From Clostridium sp. Marseille-P299 (GTDB lineage Bacteria; Bacillota; Clostridia; Lachnospirales; Lachnospiraceae), in assembly GCF_900078195.1 (NCBI RefSeq), contig NZ_FJVE01000007.1:682001-746000 (forward strand): a DNA stretch of 64,000 nt. The letters are read 5' to 3'. Made by a program: the position numbers and the translations under genes. The notes beneath the pieces were generated by a model. That model was not told where the DNA came from. It was given only the letters and a program-made list of their open reading frames with translations, and ran no database searches. Positions 46,888-54,670 of the stretch are shown piece by piece; the first letter of the stretch is position 1; each line of letters begins with the position of its first letter.

Positions 46888-48021
46888 ATGGATTTACAAG
46901 AATGTAGAAAAGAAATTGATAAGATTGATAAACAGATTGTGGAATTATTTGAACAACGAATGGAAATAGCGAAAAAGGTTGCTGAATATAAAAAGAGTAT
47001 CGGGAAAGAGGTTTTAGATGTTGCGAGAGAAAAACAAAAGATAGAATCTGTAACATCGTTATGTAGCAATGATTTTAATCGTCATGGGGTACAGGAGTTA
47101 TTCACGCAGATTATGTCAATGAGTAGAAAACTTCAGTACGCAATGATAATGGAGAATAAAGATGCTCCTTATGAGCAAATTGCAGATCTTCCAAAGGATG
47201 CTAATACGAAAGTTATCTATTTTGGGACCACAGGGGCGTACACAGAGCAAGCGATGGAAGAATGTTTTGGTACATTAGTTAAGAGCTATCCCGCAGATAC
47301 CTTTTATGAGGTAATGTCAGCAGTAAAAGAAGGAAGAGCAGATTATGGTATTTTACCGATTGAAAATACTACAACTGGTGGAATTACCGATAGTTATGAT
47401 TTATTGGTTGAATTTAATAATTATATCGTGGCAGAACATGTAATTAAAGTAGATCATGCGTTGCTAGCTCTTCCTGATGCGACTCTTGAAGATATTAAAA
47501 CTGTATATTCACATCCACAGGCAATTATGCAAAGTAAAGTATTTTTATCAAAATATCCGAATATGAAGACAGTGGAACATGGAAGTACTGCTGGATGTGC
47601 GAAAAAAGTTATGCAGGATAATGATAAATCAAAAGCTGCGATTGGAAGTATTCGAGCAGCAAAAGCATATGGTTTAAAAGTACTTGCAGAGCACATCAAT
47701 CATGAAGATACAAATTCAACAAGATTTATCATTATAACTAATAAAAAACAATATAAAAAGGGCGCAGATAAATTAAGTATTTGTTTTTCCTTACCACATG
47801 AGTCTGGTAGTCTTTATAATATGCTATCACATATTATTTACAATAATTTAAACATGACAAAGATTGAGTCTAGACCTCTAGCGGGTAGAAACTTTGAATA
47901 TCGATTTTTTGTAGATTTTGAAGGAAATATAGAAGACCCAGCAGTTGTTAATACACTCCTTGGTATTGAAGCAGAGGCCCTTGAAATGAAGGTTCTTGGT
48001 AATTATAAATCCATGACCTAA
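46888..48021 (+). CDS. pheA: Bifunctional chorismate mutase / prephenate dehydratase
   Basis: A 377-residue P-protein for phenylalanine synthesis. Residues 1-85 form an AroQ-type chorismate mutase (CRKEIDKIDKQIVELFEQRM). Residues 105-280 form the prephenate dehydratase with the NSTRF catalytic motif. Residues 290-370 form an ACT domain with ESRPLAGRNFEY, the phenylalanine-binding and feedback site. The start at 46888 is supported by GGAGGA. An earlier ATG at 46873 is part of that box. Confidence 0.94.
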   Translation: MDLQECRKEIDKIDKQIVELFEQRMEIAKKVAEYKKSIGKEVLDVAREKQKIESVTSLCSNDFNRHGVQELFTQIMSMSRKLQYAMIMENKDAPYEQIADLPKDANTKVIYFGTTGAYTEQAMEECFGTLVKSYPADTFYEVMSAVKEGRADYGILPIENTTTGGITDSYDLLVEFNNYIVAEHVIKVDHALLALPDATLEDIKTVYSHPQAIMQSKVFLSKYPNMKTVEHGSTAGCAKKVMQDNDKSKAAIGSIRAAKAYGLKVLAEHINHEDTNSTRFIIITNKKQYKKGADKLSICFSLPHESGSLYNMLSHIIYNNLNMTKIESRPLAGRNFEYRFFVDFEGNIEDPAVVNTLLGIEAEALEMKVLGNYKSMT

Positions 48022-48183
48022 TTAGAATTACTCTATGTTTTCATATTTTTTTCAAACTCTAAACACAATTCGTACACAATATACGGTTAAACTATAGACA
48101 TAAGGTTGATCAAGAAATCACTAAGATATAAAAATGAAACATTACTTAGTGCTGAAATAAAGAGTTTGAAAGGAGAAAAACTT

Positions 48184-49800
48184 ATGAGAGATGATAATTT
48201 TTTCAATAATGAAAACAACAATGAAATGAATAACAATGCAATGAATAGCAATAATGAAATGAATCAAAACGATGTAATCATTGACAATAATGTAATGAAT
48301 AGCAACGATGGTATCAATGACAGTATTGAATTAAGAAATAATGAATTTGAACAAAAGAACCAAATGGAAGAAATAGTTCCAAGTAATACAACTAACTTTA
48401 TCATGTATAGTAGTAATGATGATTCGAATTTGAATGAAGTTAGAAATGATGTTAAAACATATTCTGAATCAGAGACAGAGCAGGTAAAAGATACTTATAG
48501 TAATATCGAAGAAAAAATTAATAACGAAGATTCTGTTAATCAATCTAATGCAAGCTTTGTAAATGAAAAGAAGGTGAAGATTCCAAAAATGAAAAAGGCA
48601 CGTAAATTCTTTAAAAAAGTGGCTGGATTAATGGCAGCAGCAGCTGTATTTGGAATGATTGCAGGTGGCACTTTCCAATTTGTAAATCAAGGTGGATTTA
48701 AGAAAAATGTTAGTGTTGTTGAAACCAACCAGGGAGATGTAACTGATTCCGCAAATGAGGATCAATCTACAAACGGTGGTGCAATTGCTACATCAACTAC
48801 AAAAACTACCGTAATGGATGTATCTTCCGTTGTTGAGAATGCAATGCCTGCAATCGTAGCAATTAACTCTTCTTCTACACAGACTGAATATGATTTCTTT
48901 GGAAGAGCTTATGAAAATGAAGTATCTGGTAGTGGTTCTGGTATTATTATCGGCCAAAACGATAATGAAATATTGATTGCTACAAATAACCATGTAGTAA
49001 GTGGTGCAACTGCAATTGAAATTGTTTTCAATGATGATACAAAAGCGATTGCAAAATTAAAAGGTGCTGAGCCATCTTCTGATTTAGCTGTAGTAGCAGT
49101 AGATATTAATGATTTAACACAAGATACTAGAAATAATATTAAAATAGCTACATTAGGTAATTCAGATGAAGTAAAAACTGGTGAATTAGCAATTGCAATT
49201 GGTAATGCTCTTGGATATGGTCAATCCGTTACTGTTGGATATATCAGTGCATTAAACCGTGAAGTTTCAGTTGAAGATACTACTCTAAATCTATTACAAA
49301 CAGATGCTGCTATCAACCCAGGAAATAGTGGTGGTGCTTTGTTAAATGCCAATGGTGAAGTAATTGGAATCAACTCTGTAAAATATGCAGATACAAGTGT
49401 TGAAGGTATTGGTTATGCGATTCCTATTTCAGATGCAATCCCAATTATCAATGATTTAATGAATCGTGAAGATTTAGATGAGTCTGAAAGTGCTTATCTT
49501 GGAATTCAACCTAAGACCGTAGATGAAAGCTATGCACAAGCATTTAATATGCCAGTTGGTGTTTATGTCCTATCTGTAGTAGAAGGTTCCCCTGCAGAAG
49601 CAGCTGGATTACACAAAGGAGATATCATTACAAGTATTAATGGTAAAACAATTAAAGATGCGGATCAATTACAAAGTTATCTAAGCTATACAAGAGCTGG
49701 AACTAAGGTTGAAGTAAAAGTTAGCGTATTGGAAAACGGTACTTATACTGAGAAGACTTTAGATGTAACACTTGGTAATCGTCCAGCACAATCAAGATAA
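48184..49800 (+). CDS. HtrA/DegP-type S1C serine protease
   Basis: A 538-residue envelope protease. Residues 1-125 are Asn/Glu-rich and probably disordered. A membrane helix lies near 145-165. The trypsin-like domain has His270 (NNHVV), Asp300 (SDLAV) and Ser382 (GNSGG). A PDZ domain fills the last 90 residues. HtrA proteins degrade misfolded exported proteins. The start at 48184 is set by AAAGGAG. A longer in-frame ATG at 48106 has no such box. The extremely Asn-rich N-terminus is unlike most HtrA proteins. Confidence 0.93.
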   Translation: MRDDNFFNNENNNEMNNNAMNSNNEMNQNDVIIDNNVMNSNDGINDSIELRNNEFEQKNQMEEIVPSNTTNFIMYSSNDDSNLNEVRNDVKTYSESETEQVKDTYSNIEEKINNEDSVNQSNASFVNEKKVKIPKMKKARKFFKKVAGLMAAAAVFGMIAGGTFQFVNQGGFKKNVSVVETNQGDVTDSANEDQSTNGGAIATSTTKTTVMDVSSVVENAMPAIVAINSSSTQTEYDFFGRAYENEVSGSGSGIIIGQNDNEILIATNNHVVSGATAIEIVFNDDTKAIAKLKGAEPSSDLAVVAVDINDLTQDTRNNIKIATLGNSDEVKTGELAIAIGNALGYGQSVTVGYISALNREVSVEDTTLNLLQTDAAINPGNSGGALLNANGEVIGINSVKYADTSVEGIGYAIPISDAIPIINDLMNREDLDESESAYLGIQPKTVDESYAQAFNMPVGVYVLSVVEGSPAEAAGLHKGDIITSINGKTIKDADQLQSYLSYTRAGTKVEVKVSVLENGTYTEKTLDVTLGNRPAQSR

Positions 49801-49917
49801 TAATATAGAATAAGATATATAAAAAGTTAAGGTAAAATAAGAAGTAAAAAAAGATAAGGAAAATTTAATCATATCGTAGTAAATTTGATTAATATGTAAA
49901 AATAGTATCTATTTATT

Positions 49918-50034
49918 AGGCTATCGAACAAACTAGGTTTCATAGGACTGTATAATATGTCTCACCTTTACAAAAGGGGGAAGGACATAGAATAGTGGAA
50001 TGAAACAAAGGAGCTTGTTCGATAGCCTTTTTTG
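49918..50034. repeat. Structured repeat element with inverted ends (copy B)
   Basis: AGGCTATCGAACAA (49918-49931) pairs perfectly with TTGTTCGATAGCCT (50015-50028), then TTTTT. Inside, GTTTCAT (49937-49943) pairs with ATGAAAC (50000-50006). Its core (ATAGGAC... GTCTCA, GAAGGACATAG) resembles copy A at 40842. It may also end the htrA transcript. The rest of the 449-bp gap holds only the promoter at 50066. Confidence 0.6.
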
Positions 50035-50065
50035 ATTGAAATCAAGGACAACTTCTTTTATACTA

Positions 50066-50094
50066 TTGATTCAGGAGAATATTTACAGTATTAT
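50066..50094 (+). promoter_or_regulatory. Promoter candidate for the OadB-like reading frame
   Basis: TTGATT (50066-50071) and TATTAT (50089-50094) are separated by 17 bp. Confidence 0.45.
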
Positions 50095-50248
50095 AGAAAG
50101 GATAAAAGTAGTATTTTATAAAGTGAGTTACGTAAATGTGTAGGGATTAATTTATTTGCTAAAACTCACAAACGTATCAATCATGTGATAGACGTAAGTA
50201 ATTGTAGAGCAGGTAGTAAAAAAAGAGATGAAATAGGAGGCAAATAAG

Positions 50249-50593
50249 ATGAAAAAGAACTGTGAGTGGAAGTTTTGGAAGCATATCATTTTATCATTTA
50301 GTATTGTAATCATTGCTTTTATTAGCGATATTATTACGCGAAAATTATTTATAACGAATTTATTCATAGGTTTCGCTAATTAGTTTAATGGTTTTAGTAT
50401 AGGGAAAGCCGCTAGTATTGGAGTAATCGGTGCGTCAGACGGACCAACCTCTGTTTTGGTAAATAGTATTACAAGTACAAAGGTGTTGATATATTCTAAG
50501 TTAATATTATTTGTAATATTAGTATTGTTGTATTTACCTTTAAAGGCTGGTATTAATAAGTTACATAAAAAAGATAACAATTCATGTAATTAA
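50249..50593 (+). pseudogene. Small OadB/GcdB-like membrane protein interrupted by one in-frame TAG
   Basis: From ATG 50249, behind AGGAGG (50235-50240), one frame runs to TAA at 50591-50593 with a single amber codon at 50381 (codon 45). Before the stop lies one membrane helix. After it comes AASIGVIGASDGPTS, the motif of sodium-pumping decarboxylase beta subunits (usually SIGIIGGADGPT), then a second helix and a charged tail. The full 114-codon length is much shorter than OadB. Small stand-alone relatives of this segment occur in Firmicutes as far as I recall. The simplest reading is a recent nonsense mutation. Readthrough or sequencing error are alternatives. Confidence 0.65.
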
Positions 50594-50648
50594 TAGGATA
50601 GAAGTATAAGATTAACGAACTTCAGTTACATATAAAAAGTAAAAATAT

Positions 50649-50710
50649 GAAAAGTAAAGATAAGAAAAGTGAAGATAAGTAAAAGTGAAGATAAGAAAGT
50701 GAAGTGGTAA
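50649..50710. repeat. 15/16-bp tandem repeat, 4 copies
   Basis: Units of GAAAAGTGAAGATAA type start at 50649, 50664, 50679 and 50695, directly before the ASCH gene. The ASCH ribosome binding site seems to derive from the last unit. Confidence 0.8.
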
Positions 50711-50714
50711 AATA

Positions 50715-51191
50715 ATGGATACTCAAAAATTTTCAAAGGAAAGCATAGATGAATTTTGGAGTAAATTCTTACGTGAAACTAATAGAGATGCTAAAACAAA
50801 ATATTTGGATGCATTTCATTTCGAATTAACGAAGAAGAGTGCTAATGAGTTATTGCAACTTGTTTTAAGTGGGCAAAAAAGGGCCACAGCTAGTAGTTTG
50901 TGGGGATATGAAGTAAGTGGAGAATGCATACCTAAGGTAGGTGATCTAAGTATTGTTACAGATTGGGATGGAGTCCCGAAATGTGTTATTGAAACGACCG
51001 CAATCACAATTATTCCTTTTTCAGAGATGACCTATGATATCTGTAAACGAGAAGGTGAAGATGATAGCTTAGAATCTTGGAAGAAAGGACATACTAAATT
51101 TTTTACAGAAGAAGGAAAAGATCTGGGATACGAATTTAGGGAAGAGATGCCAGTTATATTTGAAGATTTTTCAGTTGTATATCAGGTATAA
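50715..51191 (+). CDS. ASCH domain protein
   Basis: A 158-residue ASCH-domain protein (PUA-like beta barrel). Key segments are GQKRATASSLWGYE near residue 50, the DWDGVPKCVIETT strand and the EGEDDSLESWKKGH segment near 115, which holds the usual ligand-contacting residues. Some ASCH proteins act as amidohydrolases on acylated cytidines, while others bind RNA. Substrate is not evident here. It lies within decaying accessory DNA but is itself intact. Confidence 0.85.
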   Translation: MDTQKFSKESIDEFWSKFLRETNRDAKTKYLDAFHFELTKKSANELLQLVLSGQKRATASSLWGYEVSGECIPKVGDLSIVTDWDGVPKCVIETTAITIIPFSEMTYDICKREGEDDSLESWKKGHTKFFTEEGKDLGYEFREEMPVIFEDFSVVYQV

Positions 51192-51278
51192 ATCTATGTT
51201 AAAAATGGATTACAAAGAACGATGGCCTACAGAACTGTTATTAATTAAAGAAACTACAGATTAGGAGAATCTTAATAA

Positions 51279-51401
51279 ATGAACAAAGATGAGAAGCAAC
51301 AAATTATTGAGAAAACAATGTTGTATGTTCGAGAAAAGCTAGAAGGCGAGGGTTCAGGACATGATTGGTGGCATATTGAAAGGGTATTGGTAAAAGATTA
51401 A
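51279..51401 (+). pseudogene. N-terminal stub of an HD-domain hydrolase
   Basis: A 40-codon frame behind TAGGAGA ends with SGHDWWHIERV and then a TAA. This is the start of an HD phosphohydrolase, where the His and Asp of the metal site should follow. The rest is missing. The remaining 22 bases lead directly to the chemoreceptor's ribosome binding site, so a deletion is likely. Confidence 0.65.
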
Positions 51402-51423
51402 AAAAGTACTTAGGAGGAGTATC

Positions 51424-52860
51424 ATGGAAAGAAATCACAAAAATAATTGGATAATTATTATGTGCTGTATTGTAGTTTTAATTGGACTAACGATTTCAAA
51501 ATACGGAATTGATAATAATACTATAAAAGCTTGCGCTTGTCTTATTATCTCTGGGGTGATAGTAACGCTACTATATCTCTTTGTTAAAAAAGATATCATT
51601 AAAGTCATGGGAATGATGTGGATAGTAGGTGTGGCTGCTTTAACGTATAGCGTACTCATTGGTGGAAGTTCTACTGCAGTATTTGCTTTATACGTCATTC
51701 TTGGTATGGCAACAAGTTATTTTGTCACAAAATACATCTATATGGCAATATTCCCTATTTGTGGTTATATGTTTATTTTATCGTTTATTAACCCAAATTA
51801 TATTGAAGGAATGCCAAATTCAACACTCGCAGGCGCATTAGGGAAAACGATTTTATTAGTGATTGTAACATGTATTTTGGCATTAACAACAAAACGTGGC
51901 GAAAAAATGGTCTTAGAAGCAAGAGAAATGCTTCAAATAATAAAGGAACAAAATGAGCTCACATCTTTGACAGCTAAAGAACTTAATAATGCAGTAATCA
52001 CTGGAAATAATCGAATGATTGGAGTGTCTGAATATGCTGAAAGTGTAAAAGAATCTGCAAATCAGATTAATATGGCAATGGACAGTATGATGGAGGGAAT
52101 TACAAATATCAATGAAAATGTGTTTAATACTGTCACTGCAATAACACGTAATAAAGAAATTGCTAAAACTTTGGATAAGAGTTTTACTAGGGTTTCTAGT
52201 TCTGTTGATAAGGGGAATGCCGGGGTAGAAAATGCAAAACGTGAGCTTCATATTATGTCAGCGGATGTAGAGGAGGCTTTGTCAGTTACAGATGAATTGA
52301 TGGACCGAATGAATAGTATTCACACCATTTTAGATGAGATTAACGGAATTGCCAGCCAAACGAATCTATTATCTTTGAACGCATCGATTGAAGCTGCAAG
52401 AGCAGGTGAACATGGACGTGGTTTTTCGGTGGTTGCAGAAGAAATTCGAACACTTTCTGAAGGCAGCGTAAAGGCAGCAGGAAATATTCAATCAATTCTC
52501 TCACAGCTACAACAGGTTGCGAATAAGGTAGCAGAAAAGATATCCTCTGGAGCAGAAGCTGCTAAGGGTGGAGTTTTGGAAATAGATGTTTTAACACAAC
52601 TTTTTGATGAAATACATATGACAACGAAAGATGCAAGAAAGATAATGGAAGAAGAGCATGAGGTTATCAATAAGGTTGGTTATGAAATCGAAAATATTAG
52701 CTCTGAAATGAATAATTTAGTAGCAGTGGGTGAAGAAAATACGGCAATGGTTAGTGCAATAAACTCTACAATTGATGAACAAAATCTGGCTGTTAAAGAT
52801 TTAGAAGAGCAGATGAGCAAAGTGAATACCCTTGCTAATAATTTGGAGATTAAGAGTTAA
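51424..52860 (+). CDS. Methyl-accepting chemotaxis-type protein
   Basis: A 478-residue receptor. About six membrane helices fill residues 10-165, with no large extracellular sensor domain and no HAMP domain. Then comes the MCP signalling coiled coil, with the conserved tip [34 protein letters not shown] near residues 305-345. The stimulus may be sensed within the membrane (inference). No other chemotaxis gene is nearby. AGGAGG precedes the ATG. Confidence 0.9.
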   Translation: MERNHKNNWIIIMCCIVVLIGLTISKYGIDNNTIKACACLIISGVIVTLLYLFVKKDIIKVMGMMWIVGVAALTYSVLIGGSSTAVFALYVILGMATSYFVTKYIYMAIFPICGYMFILSFINPNYIEGMPNSTLAGALGKTILLVIVTCILALTTKRGEKMVLEAREMLQIIKEQNELTSLTAKELNNAVITGNNRMIGVSEYAESVKESANQINMAMDSMMEGITNINENVFNTVTAITRNKEIAKTLDKSFTRVSSSVDKGNAGVENAKRELHIMSADVEEALSVTDELMDRMNSIHTILDEINGIASQTNLLSLNASIEAARAGEHGRGFSVVAEEIRTLSEGSVKAAGNIQSILSQLQQVANKVAEKISSGAEAAKGGVLEIDVLTQLFDEIHMTTKDARKIMEEEHEVINKVGYEIENISSEMNNLVAVGEENTAMVSAINSTIDEQNLAVKDLEEQMSKVNTLANNLEIKS

Positions 52861-53027
52861 GTAAAGAAGTTAAGGGCATAAAGACAAAGGAGTAGCAAAT
52901 TTAAGTAAATAAGCAAAAGTTGAAGTTTTATAGCTAACTAAAATTGCTATGAAAAGAAAGCAGACTAAAATTATTTAATTAACAATGTTTAAAGATGTTT
53001 GCTTATTTATAGAGAGGAAGTAATTTT

Positions 53028-53435
53028 ATTATAAATTATATTAAATCAATTCAATTAAATATCAGAGTAAAATATGTATTAATTATTTGTTTCATTATTT
53101 TATTAGGTTTACTTTCACGAAGGATATCAATAGTTCCGTTGTTTGTTGGGGATATACTTTGGGCAGTTATGATATTTTACATTGTGAGATTTTTCTTTAT
53201 TCATAAGAGTCTTAAAGGGGTATTTTTAATAAGTCTACTATTTTGTTATTTCATTGAGGTGAGCCAATTATATCAAGCCGGCTGGATTAATAATTTAAGA
53301 AATACAACCATAGGGGGATTAATATTAGGTCATGGCTTTTTGTGGTCAGATATTTTGGCATATACGTTTGGTGTTACGATTGCAGCAATTTTTGAACTAT
53401 TAAAACATAAATTATCTTCTTCTAAGATAAAATAA
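53028..53435 (+). CDS. DUF2809 family membrane protein with probable ATT start
   Basis: About 135 residues with four membrane helices. The segment GDILWAVMIFYIVRFFF and the late SDILAYTFGV match DUF2809, a family of unknown function. The only common start codon in frame (TTG, 53139) would remove the first membrane helix. The frame stays open upstream to 53013. An ATT at 53028 sits seven bases after GAGAGGAAG. ATT is a known but rare start, as in infC. A mutated ATG is the other explanation. The lipoprotein gene follows after 14 bp. Confidence 0.6.
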   Translation: MINYIKSIQLNIRVKYVLIICFIILLGLLSRRISIVPLFVGDILWAVMIFYIVRFFFIHKSLKGVFLISLLFCYFIEVSQLYQAGWINNLRNTTIGGLILGHGFLWSDILAYTFGVTIAAIFELLKHKLSSSKIK

Positions 53436-53449
53436 GGAGTGATAGGGTA

Positions 53450-54382
53450 ATGATGCGTCTAAAATGGATATTTTTCATTCTATTGCTTAATATAACTTTA
53501 TTGAGTATTGCAGCCTGTAACAAAGCTGAAAATCAAATGGAAAGTGAATGGCGGGAGGCTTCTGAAGGTATTGATGAACTAAGCGGAGTTTGGATTGAAA
53601 CGGAAAATGAAACGTATGAAAAAGGAACACTTATCGTTAGAGTTAAGTGGTTTAATACTTTAAACGATCAAATGACATATGGACAATCATATCTTCTTGA
53701 GAAGAAAGTCAATGATAAGTGGAAAGTGGTAACGAAAGAAACTACAAAAAATTATGGCTTCACTGCGATAGGTTTTATCTTGGAACCAAATTCTACAAGA
53801 TGGCAGAGTCACAGTCTAGAATATTATACAGATGGCCTTACTCCAGGTAAATATCGTATCAATGCTACATTTAGTCGAGATACATTGAATGGTGTTGACT
53901 ATGGCAGGTCAGGGTATCCGAGGTACCAAGTTTATGGTTATTTTACAGTAGGTAATAAAAATAAGGAGCGTGAACTAACCGTATTAGATGATTCTGTAAT
54001 TGAATATAAGAATGAGGAATATGGATTTGCTATAGAACTACCCAAAGATTGGGATGGGTATCGAGTAATTGAAGAACAACAAAATAAAGAAAGTGAGAAG
54101 CATGAAATATTTCAAAGGTTAGATGAGGATTACGTTATTGTAAGAATACGCCATCCGAACTGGACACAAGAAACACCATATCAAGATATTGTACTTACCA
54201 TGTTTCATAGCAGACAGTGGAGAGAGAATAGGAAGTCCTTTGCAGACAATGAAATAGATAAGATACCAGAGGTGAAATTATATTCAAGGTATTATATTGT
54301 ATTAAATCCAGATGATTATGATGAAAGTTACAGGGAATTTAAAACAGTTCAAAAGATGCTAGAGTCCCTACAGAATTATTAA
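53450..54382 (+). CDS. Lipoprotein with bacterial Ig-like domain
   Basis: A 310-residue lipoprotein: the signal peptide ends at a lipobox (LSIAAC, Cys near residue 23). Residues 40-170 resemble the Big_14-type immunoglobulin-like domain, with VWIETENETYEKG and LEPNSTRWQSHSLEYY. Residues 180-310 form a second, unassigned domain. Function is unknown, but surface location is likely. It is downstream of, and may be coupled with, the DUF2809 gene. AAGGAG overlaps that gene's end. Confidence 0.8.
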   Translation: MMRLKWIFFILLLNITLLSIAACNKAENQMESEWREASEGIDELSGVWIETENETYEKGTLIVRVKWFNTLNDQMTYGQSYLLEKKVNDKWKVVTKETTKNYGFTAIGFILEPNSTRWQSHSLEYYTDGLTPGKYRINATFSRDTLNGVDYGRSGYPRYQVYGYFTVGNKNKERELTVLDDSVIEYKNEEYGFAIELPKDWDGYRVIEEQQNKESEKHEIFQRLDEDYVIVRIRHPNWTQETPYQDIVLTMFHSRQWRENRKSFADNEIDKIPEVKLYSRYYIVLNPDDYDESYREFKTVQKMLESLQNY

Positions 54383-54386
54383 TTCC

Positions 54387-54415
54387 TTGACAAAAGTGAA
54401 AACATGGAATATCAT
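54387..54415 (+). promoter_or_regulatory. Promoter of the ABC-F leader
   Basis: TTGACA (54387-54392) and TATCAT (54410-54415) are separated by 17 bp. The transcript should start near 54422, about 250 bases before the ABC-F start codon. Confidence 0.75.
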
Positions 54416-54446
54416 GAAAATATATGTAAAAGAAAGGATACTCAAA

Positions 54447-54578
54447 ATGAATCGCATACTTAAATGGGTAAAATTAGAATCTATTATGATCGCGCTATTT
54501 TTCGTTAAGGGGATAAGTGCGTCCAAATTTAATAGATTTACAAGAAACCATATAGGTATTTTGGAGTATTCAAGCTAG
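54447..54578 (+). CDS. Leader peptide ORF upstream of the ABC-F gene
   Basis: A 43-codon frame begins with ATG at 54447 behind AAGAAAGGA and ends before the terminator at 54622. The peptide has a hydrophobic middle (SIMIALFFVKG). It matches no family I know. Its position between promoter and terminator, ahead of a ribosome-protection-type ABC-F gene, fits a leader whose translation controls read-through of the terminator. Coding status is inferred from the ribosome binding site and position. Confidence 0.5.
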   Translation: MNRILKWVKLESIMIALFFVKGISASKFNRFTRNHIGILEYSS

Positions 54579-54621
54579 ATATTTAATGATGCAATGATTC
54601 ATTATAATAAATTTGAAATCA

Positions 54622-54650
54622 CCCAAAGCTTATTGGCTTTGGGCTTTTTT
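54622..54650 (+). terminator. Terminator (attenuator) directly in front of the ABC-F gene
   Basis: CCCAAAGC (54622-54629) pairs with GCTTTGGG (54636-54643), then CTTTTTT. It ends 20 bases before the ABC-F ATG, so it must be passed for the gene to be expressed from the upstream promoter. Confidence 0.88.
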
Positions 54651-54670
54651 GCGTCCAAAAGGAGGATTTT

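Noticed and set aside
54387..54446. Extended start for the ABC-F leader ORF
   Set aside because: The first 20 codons overlap the promoter. The ATG at 54447 has a ribosome binding site.
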